Made by a program: the position numbers and the translations under genes
From: Myxococcales bacterium
GTDB taxonomy: Bacteria; Myxococcota_A; Polyangia; Fen-1088
Reading direction: 5' to 3'
NCBI GenBank assembly: GCA_022184915.1
Contig: JAGTJU010000004.1
Span: 352,057 to 416,056, forward strand
DNA: 64,000 nt
Notes under the pieces: generated by a model
Database searches by the model: none
Told to the model about the DNA's origin: nothing
Seen by the model: only the letters and a program-made list of their open reading frames with translations
Part shown: one piece after another, positions 52,387-61,927 of the stretch
Layout: each line of letters opens with the position of its first letter
Position numbering within the stretch: the first letter of the stretch is position 1

Positions 52387-54816
52387 ATGGCAAAAGACGA
52401 GTTCTTGAGCGTGGATACCTCGGATCGAGACCCACGCCGAAAGGGGGGCGGCAAGGGGGCCCGCCCTTCGCCCCGCAAGGCGAGCAAAGGGCGGAAGCGC
52501 CGCAGCCGGGGGGGGCTTCGCTGGATGAAGCGCCTCGTCCTCATGGGGCTTGCCATGTGTCTCGTGGCAGGCGCCGCGGGCGTGGGCTTGTTCGTCTACT
52601 ACACGCGGGACCTGCCTTCGTTGTCGGCGGTGCGAGATTTTCAGCCCAAGCAGATGCTGCGCGTTATGGATCGTCACGGCAAGGTGATCGGCGAGATCGG
52701 CGACGAGCGGCGCACGGTGGTGCCCTTTGGCCAGATCCCGAAGCACCTCGTGCAGGCCGTGGTGGCCGCCGAGGACGCCAGCTTTTTCGAGAACCCGGGT
52801 CTCGACCTCAAAGGCATCGCCCGGGCCTTTTACGAGAACATCGTTCGTGGCCGTGCGGCGCAAGGCGGCTCGACGATCACGCAGCAGGTGGTCAAGCGCC
52901 TGTTGCTGACGCCCGAACGCACCATCGCCCGCAAGGTCAAGGAGCTGGTGCTGGCGTACCGGCTGACGAACCGGCTCAGCAAAAACGAGATCATGGAGAT
53001 CTACCTGAACCAGATCTATTACGGTCACGGGCGTTACGGCTGCGAGGAAGCGGCGCGGTTCTTCTTCGGCAAACCGGTGCACGCGATCGGCGAGGCCGAG
53101 TCGGCTCTGTTGGCGGGGCTGCCCCAAAGCCCCGAACGCTTGAGTCCGCTCAAGCACCCCGAGGCTGCCAAGACCCGCCAACGCTACGTGCTGGGCCGCA
53201 TGGCGGAGCTTGGGTTTTTGCCGCAGGCTCAGGCCGAGGCGATCGCCAAGGCGCCCATCAAGGTCGTGAAAAGCCGCACGACGGCCGTGGAAGCCCCCGA
53301 AGCGATGAGCGTGGTTCACAGGGTCGCTGCGGAGCGGATGGGCGAGGCCTTCGCCACGCAAGGAGGCCAGGTGGAGACCACGCTCGACCTCGAGATGCAG
53401 CTGTGGACGCGCCAGGCGCTCGAGCGCGGTCTGCAGGCGCTCGATGCGCGTCAGGGTTACGACAAACCTTTACGCCGCCTGCAAGGAAGAGCGGTGGCGA
53501 AGTTCGTCGCGCAAACGGCGGCAGATTTGGGCAAGACGGACGAGGCCAGGCGGCGGACGTTGGAGACGGGCCGCATCGTCGAGGCGGTGGTGGCCTCCGT
53601 GCACAAGGGGGCCTCCAACGTGTCTCCACATCTGCTTGTCGATGCGGGCGGCGTGAGCCTGCGCGTGCCGCTGACCGGGGACGATCGCTACGCACCGGGT
53701 AAACCCGCTCTGATCGAACGCTTCGCGGTGGGCGACGTGGTGCGGGTGGCCGTGGATGGGCCCGCGGAGGCCCCCGACGGCCCCTTGTCCGCGCACCTCG
53801 AGCTAGGGCCCCAGGCCGCGATGGTCGTTTTGGACGTTGCCACGGGGGAGATTCGCGCGCTCGTCGGTGGTTATGGGTTTCGCTCCGGAGCGTTCGACCG
53901 AAGCCAGCAAGCGCGCCGGCAGCCCGGCTCGGCCTTCAAACCGTTCGTGTACGCCACGGCCATCGCTTCGCGCCGGTTCACCGCAGCTTCGGTGGTGAAC
54001 GACGCCCCCGAGGTTTACGATCTCTGGAAGCCGAAGAACTACGAGCGCGAGTCTTTCCGTGGACCCGTGCGGCTGCGCGTGGCCCTCACGCATTCGATCA
54101 ACACGGTGGCCATTCGTTTGCTGTCCGAGGTGGGGGTTCCGGCGCTGCGAGAGCTTGCGACTCAGGTGGGCATCACGTCACCCCTCACCGAGGACATGGG
54201 GCTTTCGTTGGCGCTGGGCTCGTTGACGGTGTCGCCCCTCGAATTGGCCCAGGCCTACCTGCCCTTCTTCAACGGCGGCCAGCGTGTGACGAGCCGGCTC
54301 GTGACGAAGGTGGCCGACGTCGAAGAGTCCCTGGCTCCGCCTTCTCCCGCCCTCGGCCCCGATGTGGCCTTCGTGGTGCTGTCGATGATGAAGAGCGTGG
54401 TGCAAGACGGGACGGCCCGCGGTGCCTTGAGCCTGGGCCGCCCGGCAGCGGGCAAGACGGGCACCTCGAACGATCAGCGGGACGCGTGGTTCGTGGGCGG
54501 GACCGCCGACCTCCTGGCCGCCGTATGGGTAGGGTTCGACGACATGAAGCGCCTGGGACGCGGTGAGACGGGGGGGGGGGCGGCCCTCCCGATCTGGGTC
54601 GACTTCATGACGAAAGCGAGTGCGGGCCAGCCCGTGCGCGACTTCGCGCAGCCCCCCTCCGTCGAGGTGCAGACCATCGATCCTCAGACGGGGCTGCTTG
54701 CCGCGCCAGGGGCCGAAGGCCTCGAAGAGGTTTTTCTGTCGGGCACGGCCCCGCTCGAGACGGCGCCGGCCGAGGGTGAAGATCGCTCGGCCGACGAGTT
54801 GTTGCTCAACCCTTGA
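52387..54816 (+). CDS. mrcA: Class A penicillin-binding protein, PBP1A type
   Basis: 809 residues. A very basic cytosolic tail (1-45) and one membrane helix (about 47-72) precede the GT51 domain, with catalytic Glu129 (AAEDASFF) and GGSTITQQ. An inserted OB-like segment (about 360-480) is typical of PBP1A. The transpeptidase domain has all three catalytic motifs: Ser515-x-x-Lys518 (GSAFKPF), Ser570-Ile-Asn572 and Lys690-Thr-Gly692. It polymerises and crosslinks peptidoglycan in the periplasm. It overlaps the convergent TPR gene by 11 bp at the stop. Confidence 0.96.
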   Translation: MAKDEFLSVDTSDRDPRRKGGGKGARPSPRKASKGRKRRSRGGLRWMKRLVLMGLAMCLVAGAAGVGLFVYYTRDLPSLSAVRDFQPKQMLRVMDRHGKVIGEIGDERRTVVPFGQIPKHLVQAVVAAEDASFFENPGLDLKGIARAFYENIVRGRAAQGGSTITQQVVKRLLLTPERTIARKVKELVLAYRLTNRLSKNEIMEIYLNQIYYGHGRYGCEEAARFFFGKPVHAIGEAESALLAGLPQSPERLSPLKHPEAAKTRQRYVLGRMAELGFLPQAQAEAIAKAPIKVVKSRTTAVEAPEAMSVVHRVAAERMGEAFATQGGQVETTLDLEMQLWTRQALERGLQALDARQGYDKPLRRLQGRAVAKFVAQTAADLGKTDEARRRTLETGRIVEAVVASVHKGASNVSPHLLVDAGGVSLRVPLTGDDRYAPGKPALIERFAVGDVVRVAVDGPAEAPDGPLSAHLELGPQAAMVVLDVATGEIRALVGGYGFRSGAFDRSQQARRQPGSAFKPFVYATAIASRRFTAASVVNDAPEVYDLWKPKNYERESFRGPVRLRVALTHSINTVAIRLLSEVGVPALRELATQVGITSPLTEDMGLSLALGSLTVSPLELAQAYLPFFNGGQRVTSRLVTKVADVEESLAPPSPALGPDVAFVVLSMMKSVVQDGTARGALSLGRPAAGKTGTSNDQRDAWFVGGTADLLAAVWVGFDDMKRLGRGETGGGAALPIWVDFMTKASAGQPVRDFAQPPSVEVQTIDPQTGLLAAPGAEGLEEVFLSGTAPLETAPAEGEDRSADELLLNP

Positions 54817-57800
54817 GGCCGTTCGCGCCGCCGGAGGGCAAGGCCAGGTGAGCGTAGGCGTCGCTCGTGGCCCACACGACCAAGTCGCGCAAGGATTCGA
54901 GGGACGAGGCGCCGGTCGCCATCTGCGGCTCGCGCGCCGCCACGCCAAGCGCCGTGGGCAGGTCGCCGCAGATGAGGAACCCCACGCGGTTCAATGTGAG
55001 CGCGACCCCGCGCCACCACGGCGCCACGTCGGTGTCGGGGGGCAGGGCTGCGGCCGCGGCCCGGAGCCCCTCGCGTGCGGTCGGCTCGAGATTGCGGGTG
55101 AAGTGCTGCGCGTACTCGTCTACGGCGGGCTCCTGGTCACTCGGCAACTTCACCGGTACGCCCGCGAAGCGTGCCGCCGCGAACAAGATCGCGCGCAGCT
55201 CGTTGGGGCTCGATACGACGTTTGGCCAGGTGAGGCGGAACTCGGGCCTTAGCCGTGCGAGCAAGCGGGTGGCCATGAACGCGAAGGCCCGATCGCTGCG
55301 CGGCTCGAAGAAGGGGCGGCCAAGGATCAAGGTCCATGAAGGGCTGCGGCCCGCGCGGATGACGATGAGATCGGCGAGGCCGTCGAAGGTCTCGTGAATC
55401 GCCACCGGAGGAAGCGCAACTCCGAGAACAGCGGCCAGGTGCTGCAGGCGCAGCAGGTAAGGGTGGGAGGCAAGCACCTCCTCAGCACCCCGGGGCCATC
55501 GCGCGGGAAGGCCCCACGCCTTGGCGGGCTGTGCGTGAGCCAGGGCCACGACCTCCGCGGCATGCGCGAACAGAGACGACAGCGGCAAGGAGACGTCGGG
55601 GTGGAGTAAAGGCTCGGCCCAGGCGCTCGCGCGCAGGATGGCCCCGGGGGGCGCGAACGGGCGGGCGCTCGCCTGGGCGGCCTGAAGCTCCTCCTGGGGC
55701 GCGGCCTGACCGAGCGCCACCAGCGCGCCCACGGCGTTGGCGTGGCGCTCGCTTGCACCCGTTTGCTGGAACAAGCGGGCGAGGGCCCGCAAGGGACGTT
55801 GCATCTCCGGGGCCGAACGCGCCTCCGCCAAGAGCTCCCTGTGCACGCCGATCGCCCGGAGCAGGCCTTCGGGCCCCGCGCGTTCATGCGCCTCGGCCAA
55901 GGCCTCCCGGGTGCTCACCTCACCGTCGAGCTTGGCCAACACCTCGAGCGCCACGACGGCCGATTTCGGGTTGCCGAGCGGCCCCTCGTAAAGGCGCGCC
56001 AGAGCCCGCCACGCGGCGCTTTCGCGGGTCTGGTCGCCACCGGCCCGGCTGATGCGCGCAAGCCGCCTGCGCAGGTGGCGTTCGAGCCCTCGAGCGTCCC
56101 GCTGGGCGGTCAGCAGCTTCTCGATGCGCCGCTCGGTCGCGAGGTCGTCAGGCCACGCATCGAGAGTGGCCTCGAAGGCGGCGAGGGCCGCTGCCAGATC
56201 TTTGCGTTCGTGCTGCTCGATCTTGCCTACGGCCAAAAGATACTTGGCCTTCGTCACGCCTGTCGCTTCCTGGGCCAACTCCTGCAGCGCCGCGAGCGCT
56301 CCGTCCCAGTTCCGCCGAGAGGTGTGATGGTCGAGCAGGGCGTGTAGCAGCGCGTGGGCATGGGGAAGGTGTGCCCGGGCGTGCTCGAGCACGGTCAAGG
56401 CACCTTCGGGATCGTGGGCTTCGTCACGCAGCCAGCGCATGATGCCGAGCGCGTGGTCCACCTTGTCACCCTCGTCGGAGGTGTGGTCGAAGGCCAGCCA
56501 GCGCCACGCGACGGCGTCGGCGAGCTGGCCGGTTGCATGGTAGGCCTGCGAGACCCCCGCGAGCGCCGGCAGATGGTGCGGCGCCAGCCCCAGCGCCGCC
56601 TGGAAAGCGCCGAGCGCGGCCTCGGGGTGTCCGGTGGCCAGGTAGGCCTGCCCGAGCGCCACCTGGGTCTCGAGCCGTTCGGATGGTGACAACTTCGTCT
56701 CGGCTGCCATGTGCCGCGCCAAAGCTGCAGCCTGCGCGGCGCGACCGGCTTCCAAGAGCGCCCGGATCCAACACAGGCGCCAGCCGACCCCCGACGCCGC
56801 GACCGCGTCCACCTGGTCGAAGCCCGCAAGGGCCGCGCCGAGCTCGCCCAGGTGGAAATTCGCCTCGGCCACCCCGGCCAGCAGGCGCCCGCGGCTGGGC
56901 TTCGCGCCGAGCGCTTCCTCTCCGATGAACTTCACCTCGGCCCACGCCCCGCGAGCCGCCGCCTCGTCCATGTGAAGCGCTGCGACCACTTCGTTCCCCG
57001 GGTCGAGTTGCCACAGCCGGGCCTCGACCTGCTGCGCCCGAGAGGCATCGTGCAAGTGCTCGCGCAGCAGGCCGGCCGCTTCGGTGAAGCAAGTGAGCTT
57101 TTCGTCGAGATCGTCCGTCAGCTCCGCCAGTTCCCACAGCGATGTGGCGAGCGCCTCGAGGTCGCCGCGGCTGCGCTGCACGCCCATGAGCCCCCGCCGC
57201 GCGTTCAAGTGCCCCGGCTCGTGGGTGAGCGCTTCCACGTAGGCCGCCCGGGCCGCGTCGATCTGCCCCAGGCGGTTTTGCAGAACGCGTCCGGTCTCGA
57301 AGGCCAGGCGTCCGCGCAGGTGGCTGTCTTGCGTGATCCCGGCGTGTCGCCGGCAATTGTCCACGAACTGGCTCCAGCAACCGCGCGCACCGTAGACTTG
57401 GCCAAGTTCTTCGTAAAGCGCTTCGCACCCAGGGTCTCGGGTCCGGGCCTGCTCGAGCACCGCCGTGGCCTCGTCGAGCCGACCAAGCGCGTGCCATTTT
57501 GTCGCCAGGCGGAGCGCCAGCTGCGTGTGCTCACTCACCGACTGGGCTGCTTGCAGCCGCCTTCCGAGCACCCGGGTCGCCAGGACCTCGCGCCCGCTCT
57601 CGCCGGCGAGCCTTTCGAGGCGGGCCCACACCGACGTGCGTCCGGGGTCGAGGGCCAGGGCCTTCTCGCAGGCGGCCACGGCTTGCTCACCGTCGTGCAG
57701 GCGCTCCTCGTAAAGGGCGGCCAGCTCGGCCCAGACGCTCGCCGCCGCTGCGCGCTGCCCGACATCGCCCTGGGGTTCGAGGGCCTCGTCCTGCTGCCAA

Positions 57801-58444
57801 AGGGCCAACCGGCGGTTGAGGGTGCGCGCGAGATCCCCCCAGCGGCTGAGGTGGCGCTCGGCCTCTTCCAGCTCACCCAGCGCGAACTCGTCGCGGGGCG
57901 CACACGCGAGCGCGCTTTGGGCCGCTTTCGCGCTGGTTTCCCATGCGCCCCGGGCTCGGTGCCAACGCGCCAGCGCCGTCCACGCGGCCGCGGCGGCCTG
58001 GCTACTCGGGGCGGCGGCCGCGGCCGCGCGAAACGTCTCGGGCAGCTCGTCCCCGCGCCCAAGCTCGAAGGCGAGCCGCTCGAGCTCGCCCAGCTTCTCG
58101 TGGGACGCCGCCGCCTTGACCGCCGCCTGTTGGGTCAGGTACGCGCCTTCGAGGTCCCTGAGCTCGCGCTCGAAGACTTGCGAGGCGCGTTCGAGTCGGG
58201 CCGCCCGCGTGACGGGATCGCTGGTGGCATCTGCCTGTCCCAGCAACCAATCGACGAGCTCCGGCCAACTCCGCTGACGCTCGTAGAGCCCTTCCAGGTC
58301 CACGTCGTCGGCCGCCACCTCCTGAGTGGCCGGCTTTTGACTCCGCGGACCTTCGTCGGACTCGGGCTGAGCGTCGAGCTCCGCGGTCAGATCGACCACA
58401 TCATCGAGCAGAGCGTCTTGGGGCTTGAATGGACTTTCGGGCAT
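54806..58444 (-). CDS. Large TPR-repeat protein, function unknown
   Basis: 1212 residues, no signal peptide, acidic N-terminus (DALLDDVVDLTAELDAQPESDE). Nearly all the rest consists of helix pairs of TPR type, such as SVWAELAALYEERLHDGEQAVAA, ALDPGRTSVWARLERLA, and QVALGQAYLATGHPEAALGAF (short excerpts). The last 250 residues, from about VSLPLSSLFAHAAEV, look different: a more globular domain with PFFEPRSDRAFAFMATRL and a final ALPSGGANGLKG. Long TPR proteins of this kind are common in myxobacteria. No catalytic motif is seen. Transcribed leftward; ATG 58444. Confidence 0.85.
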   Translation of the reverse strand: MPESPFKPQDALLDDVVDLTAELDAQPESDEGPRSQKPATQEVAADDVDLEGLYERQRSWPELVDWLLGQADATSDPVTRAARLERASQVFERELRDLEGAYLTQQAAVKAAASHEKLGELERLAFELGRGDELPETFRAAAAAAPSSQAAAAAWTALARWHRARGAWETSAKAAQSALACAPRDEFALGELEEAERHLSRWGDLARTLNRRLALWQQDEALEPQGDVGQRAAAASVWAELAALYEERLHDGEQAVAACEKALALDPGRTSVWARLERLAGESGREVLATRVLGRRLQAAQSVSEHTQLALRLATKWHALGRLDEATAVLEQARTRDPGCEALYEELGQVYGARGCWSQFVDNCRRHAGITQDSHLRGRLAFETGRVLQNRLGQIDAARAAYVEALTHEPGHLNARRGLMGVQRSRGDLEALATSLWELAELTDDLDEKLTCFTEAAGLLREHLHDASRAQQVEARLWQLDPGNEVVAALHMDEAAARGAWAEVKFIGEEALGAKPSRGRLLAGVAEANFHLGELGAALAGFDQVDAVAASGVGWRLCWIRALLEAGRAAQAAALARHMAAETKLSPSERLETQVALGQAYLATGHPEAALGAFQAALGLAPHHLPALAGVSQAYHATGQLADAVAWRWLAFDHTSDEGDKVDHALGIMRWLRDEAHDPEGALTVLEHARAHLPHAHALLHALLDHHTSRRNWDGALAALQELAQEATGVTKAKYLLAVGKIEQHERKDLAAALAAFEATLDAWPDDLATERRIEKLLTAQRDARGLERHLRRRLARISRAGGDQTRESAAWRALARLYEGPLGNPKSAVVALEVLAKLDGEVSTREALAEAHERAGPEGLLRAIGVHRELLAEARSAPEMQRPLRALARLFQQTGASERHANAVGALVALGQAAPQEELQAAQASARPFAPPGAILRASAWAEPLLHPDVSLPLSSLFAHAAEVVALAHAQPAKAWGLPARWPRGAEEVLASHPYLLRLQHLAAVLGVALPPVAIHETFDGLADLIVIRAGRSPSWTLILGRPFFEPRSDRAFAFMATRLLARLRPEFRLTWPNVVSSPNELRAILFAAARFAGVPVKLPSDQEPAVDEYAQHFTRNLEPTAREGLRAAAAALPPDTDVAPWWRGVALTLNRVGFLICGDLPTALGVAAREPQMATGASSLESLRDLVVWATSDAYAHLALPSGGANGLKG

Positions 58445-58645
58445 GGGCGGTTGCGCGGGGGCCTCGTCGAGGCGAAGGGATGCCTCGGGGTCGCATCGAC
58501 TTCCCTTCGAGGGCGAAATCTATCGCCAGCCCTAGCGCACATGCCACAAATAAGTGGGGCCTGTGGATGGACTTTCGGGCGGGGGGCCGCCCGTGTAAAC
58601 GAGGTCCTCAGGCGCTGTTTCGGACCTGCAACGATTGCGTATTCG

Positions 58646-60544
58646 TCACGTTTTCACGGGCGTTGCGCGAATGGCAGCTTTGCCGTCTTTCACGTAGACG
58701 GCGAAGCGCGCGCCCGTGCAATCGTACTTGGACATGATCGTGGCTCGGTTTTCCCGGAGCCGCTCCGTAAACTTTTCGAGCGTCAAGCCGCGGGTGGATT
58801 CCCCCGTTTGGCTACGCAGTGCCACGTACTCGGCGAAGACCTCCCGGAAGTGGGCGGCGTCGGTGTCGCCCTCGGCGCCGCTGGTGCCGTTCATTTCGGA
58901 GGTGGGTTGATCGTCCGTTTTGTTCTGGGGAAAAGCGCCCGCCGACAGGCCTCCTGTGACGGGCATCGGCGCCGTGGGCGTGGGCGTGGCCTCGTCCGTG
59001 GGGCTGGACGAGGGGGCGTAAGGCGGCACCATGGGAACTGATGGGGACGACGTGGAGGCCAGCGGCGCCATGGGGGCACCTGGTGGCCGGGGCGGACCCG
59101 GCAACGGCGGCGAGCTCGGGCGGCCCGCGGGCAACGCGCCCGGGAGGGGACCCGTGGGCATGGCCATCGCCGGGGTGATGGTCGGCCCGAAGCTGACGGG
59201 CGTGGTCGAAAGGCCCGGGAAGCCCACCGGGGTGGGCGCGGGCCCCTGAAAGCTGACGGGCGTCGGCGCAGGTCCAAAGCCTCCGGGTGTCGTCTGAGGC
59301 CCGAAGCCACCCGGGGTGCTGCCGAGTGGGGGCAAGGGCGGCAGATCTACCGAGCGGTTGGCCCTATCGTTGAGAAGCGTCGACAGGTCTTTTCGTCCAT
59401 CGGGCCTGCCTTCGGCGCTCGGGTCACCGTGGACGAACCGCTCGAGGGCGGCGTTGACATCACGTGCGATGGCTCCGAAGCGTCCGGGGTGCCGGCTGTC
59501 GTCCAGTTTTTGCAGTTCGCCCCGCGCCAGCCTTTGCATGTCCCCGCGGAGCACGTGCAGAGGCCTTTCCATCTCTCGCCGCTGCAGGAAGAGCCCCAAG
59601 CCAATGAGCAGCACCACCCCCGCTCCGAGCCGCAGCCAGGGGAAGACCGCCCAGCCCAGATCTTCTTTGGTCGTGCTGGCCAGAAGCTCGAGCGGGCCAC
59701 TCGTTTGGGCCTGCTTCACCATCAGCACGTAATACGCATCGAGCGCTGCGGCCTGTCCTGTGAAGGGCGCCGCCACGGCCAGCAACTCGTCGCGCCCGTG
59801 GGGCAGAGTGAACGCCTTCGTCCGGTGGGCGCTCTTGATGTCGCTGCGGTGCTCGGCCACCCGCCCCGCGAGAGACCCCAGGGCACCCTCGGGCACCGTC
59901 GAGCTCAGCACCTGTCCGTTCAGCAACACTGCCACGTCGACGCCCAAATTCTTCTTCCACAACTCCACCATGCGATCGCCGGTGTCGAGCCCTACGTAAA
60001 TCGCTCCCACGATCTTGTCGCGCGTCTTCGACAGCACGGGAGCCGCCGCCACCCGGGTCAACTTGCCTTCAGCGCCCCAGACGTCGTCGGACATGTAGCC
60101 GCGGAGGGCATCGGCCATGACCTCGAGCCCGCCCATCGGTTGCGCCCCCTTGTCGTTTTCGCCTTCGCCGATGCGCCCGACGAGCCGCCCGTTGCCGTCC
60201 ACGGCGCCCAGGACGCGGATGCCTCGCCCGTCGATGTCGGGCACGAGCGAGCCCAAGCGCCCCTTGACCGTCTCGTTCAAGGCGTCTGTCTCTCCGACGT
60301 TCCGGGTGGCGTTCTCCAGTGTCTCCGTCAGCACGGCATCCCTACCGAGCTTCGCGATCTGCGTGATCCACCGGATGGCGTCGTTTTTGAGCTGCTGCTC
60401 GGCTGCGTACTGTGCGCGGTCCAAGCTTTGTGCTTCGGCGCTCGCCAGTTGTCGCGAGGCCGAACGCGGCGCCACCAGGGCCACCGTAATCGCCACGCTG
60501 GCCACCAGCGCCACGAGAATGAACCAGATCTTGCTCAAAAACAT
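58646..60544 (-). CDS. Membrane sensor-like protein with HAMP-like region, proline-rich linker and MXAN_5187-type C-terminus
   Basis: 632 residues from ATG 60544. First helix 5-25, then a periplasmic single-cache-like domain (IRVLGAVDGNGRLVGRIGEG, GAIYVGLDTGDRMVEL), a second helix near 293-315, and a HAMP-like coil (REMERPLHVLRGDMQRLARGE). About 390-545 is a Pro/Thr/Ser/Gly linker with TPGGFGP- and TPVSF-type repeats. The last 75 residues (FREVFAEYVALRSQTGES, LTLEKFTERLRENRATIMSK, ARFAVYVKDGKAAIRATPV) match what I recall as the MXAN_5187 C-terminal domain. There is no kinase or methyl-accepting domain. It follows the cupredoxin-like gene by 4 bp. Confidence 0.82.
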   Translation of the reverse strand: MFLSKIWFILVALVASVAITVALVAPRSASRQLASAEAQSLDRAQYAAEQQLKNDAIRWITQIAKLGRDAVLTETLENATRNVGETDALNETVKGRLGSLVPDIDGRGIRVLGAVDGNGRLVGRIGEGENDKGAQPMGGLEVMADALRGYMSDDVWGAEGKLTRVAAAPVLSKTRDKIVGAIYVGLDTGDRMVELWKKNLGVDVAVLLNGQVLSSTVPEGALGSLAGRVAEHRSDIKSAHRTKAFTLPHGRDELLAVAAPFTGQAAALDAYYVLMVKQAQTSGPLELLASTTKEDLGWAVFPWLRLGAGVVLLIGLGLFLQRREMERPLHVLRGDMQRLARGELQKLDDSRHPGRFGAIARDVNAALERFVHGDPSAEGRPDGRKDLSTLLNDRANRSVDLPPLPPLGSTPGGFGPQTTPGGFGPAPTPVSFQGPAPTPVGFPGLSTTPVSFGPTITPAMAMPTGPLPGALPAGRPSSPPLPGPPRPPGAPMAPLASTSSPSVPMVPPYAPSSSPTDEATPTPTAPMPVTGGLSAGAFPQNKTDDQPTSEMNGTSGAEGDTDAAHFREVFAEYVALRSQTGESTRGLTLEKFTERLRENRATIMSKYDCTGARFAVYVKDGKAAIRATPVKT

Positions 60545-60548
60545 GGGG

Positions 60549-61238
60549 CTACTCGGGGTCGGCGGGGGTGGCGGAAGCAACGTCGATCTGCAGCGCCTTC
60601 ATGCTGGCTTGCACGTCGACGGGCTGTTCGTACACGAGCTGACCACGGGCCCACACCTTGAGCGTGGCGCGGCCTGCGGGAACGTCGGAGATCTTGAAGT
60701 TGCCCTTCGGGTCGCAGGGCAGGGCGAAGGGGTTGTCGACCACGAACACCCAGATGCCCACGTGAGGGTACTGCGCACTTCGGATCTCGTAGGCACCCGC
60801 CACGGGGAACTTCTGGCGTCTCAGCGTCCCCGGGGCCAGCCGCTCGAGGGGCATCAACGCCTCTTGCCCAGGGACCGACAGATCGTGCGGCACTTTGTCG
60901 TTGTTCCGGATCTCGACCACCGAGCCCACACCCACGATCAACGTGTGCTTGTTCGGTGCGAAGCCTTCGATGTCCACGCTGAAGGTCTTCGCCGCCGGCG
61001 CCTCGCCTTTGAGACCGGTGAGCAACACCACCGGCGGCTCTGCGTTCGGGACCGCGGTCACGGGCACCGAGCCGTTCTCCACGCGCCAGTAGCCGGGGAA
61101 GCGCCGCGCGTTCTCGAACGTGTCCGAGAGCGTGACGCGCCCCCGGACCGTTTCGGCGTTCGCGAAGCGGGAACAAAAGCAGGACCACGCCAACACCGGG
61201 GCGGCCACAACCAACGCGGACAAGAACCGATTGCGCAT
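60549..61238 (-). CDS. Exported cupredoxin-like protein
   Basis: 229 residues with a signal peptide ending in ANAETV. The middle has a plastocyanin-like strand pattern ([43 protein letters not shown]), with His in VPHDL and in YPHVG that could bind copper; a Cys in ALPCDPKGN lies later. The C-terminal 55 residues resemble a carboxypeptidase-regulatory-like fold ([18 protein letters not shown]), as in methylamine-utilisation-type proteins. Metal binding is not proved. It is operonic with the membrane sensor downstream, so it may be its periplasmic input. Confidence 0.78.
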   Translation of the reverse strand: MRNRFLSALVVAAPVLAWSCFCSRFANAETVRGRVTLSDTFENARRFPGYWRVENGSVPVTAVPNAEPPVVLLTGLKGEAPAAKTFSVDIEGFAPNKHTLIVGVGSVVEIRNNDKVPHDLSVPGQEALMPLERLAPGTLRRQKFPVAGAYEIRSAQYPHVGIWVFVVDNPFALPCDPKGNFKISDVPAGRATLKVWARGQLVYEQPVDVQASMKALQIDVASATPADPE

Positions 61239-61405
61239 CGAGGGTGCCGGGCGAAAAACGTCAGAGAGCTTCGGACGTTAGCCCGCCTCGTTTTTACCTG
61301 TGTTCGGCTTTCGTAGCAACAGCGTGTCCACGGTCCGGTTACGTTCCCGCGCCAAAGCCGGTGGCCAGGGGCTCCGGAAGGCGGGCATTCTCGAGGAGGC
61401 AGCGC

Positions 61406-61417
61406 TATTCTCGGCGC
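61406..61417 (+). promoter_or_regulatory. -10-like hexamer abutting the queF start
   Basis: TATTCT at 61406-61411, six bases before GTG 61418. There is no Shine-Dalgarno directly before the GTG. This spacing would give a leaderless mRNA. The -35 region is weak. Confidence 0.4.
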
Positions 61418-61882
61418 GTGTCCAAGCCAAAAAAGCCCAAGTCTCATCCCGAGCCGGAGCCGGCACCCTTGCCGGAACCGAAGTCCATGCGTTCCCCCTC
61501 ACGTGAGCTCGAAACGTTTCCGAATCCAAATCCAGACCGGGACTACACCATCTCGTTCGAGACCGACGAATTCACCTGCCTGTGTCCCAAGACCGGGCAG
61601 CCGGACTTCGCCACCATCCGGGTGGAGTACGTTCCCGACCGCCAGTGTGTCGAACTGAAATCCTGGAAGCTTTACCTGTGGTGGTATCGCGACCAGGGTG
61701 GCTTTCACGAGGCCGTGACCAACAAGATCCTGGACGACCTGGTCGCGGCCACCCGCCCGCGCTGGGCCCGCATCGAAGGCGACTTCAACGTTCGAGGGGG
61801 GATCCACACGGTGGTGGTGGCTTCCTACGACGCGGAAGACGACGCGCCCCGGGACGACAAGCGCAAGCCGAAGCACCGCTAG
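61418..61882 (+). CDS. queF: NADPH-dependent preQ0 reductase QueF (short form)
   Basis: 154 residues from GTG 61418, or 131 from ATG 61487. The extra N-terminal part is Lys/Pro/Glu-rich and not conserved. The active site is Cys56 in [10 protein letters not shown] with Asp63, the NADPH motif ELKSWK at 79-84 and Glu98 in FHEAV. It reduces 7-cyano-7-deazaguanine to preQ1 in queuosine synthesis. The short type forms a tunnel-fold oligomer. It stands alone, converging with the HEAT gene. Confidence 0.95.
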   Translation: MSKPKKPKSHPEPEPAPLPEPKSMRSPSRELETFPNPNPDRDYTISFETDEFTCLCPKTGQPDFATIRVEYVPDRQCVELKSWKLYLWWYRDQGGFHEAVTNKILDDLVAATRPRWARIEGDFNVRGGIHTVVVASYDAEDDAPRDDKRKPKHR

Positions 61883-61893
61883 CGGGCGCGTGG

Positions 61894-61921
61894 CGGGCCC
61901 CAGGCGTTTTGCCGGGGCCCG
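61894..61921. terminator. Hairpin between queF and the HEAT-repeat gene
   Basis: CGGGCCCC (61894-61901) pairs with GGGGCCCG (61914-61921); GGC and GCC inside extend the stem around a GTTTT loop, with one bulged A. It could end both convergent transcripts. No T-run. Confidence 0.55.
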
Positions 61922-61927
61922 TCGCCG

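Noticed and set aside
50705..52435. A 576-codon open frame on the minus strand
   Set aside because: Antisense to the AsmA-GT51 gene, which has clear GT51 motifs.
56711..59041. A 776-codon open frame on the plus strand
   Set aside because: Antisense to the TPR protein and the sensor gene. Its composition is Arg/Gly/Pro-rich and lacks motifs.
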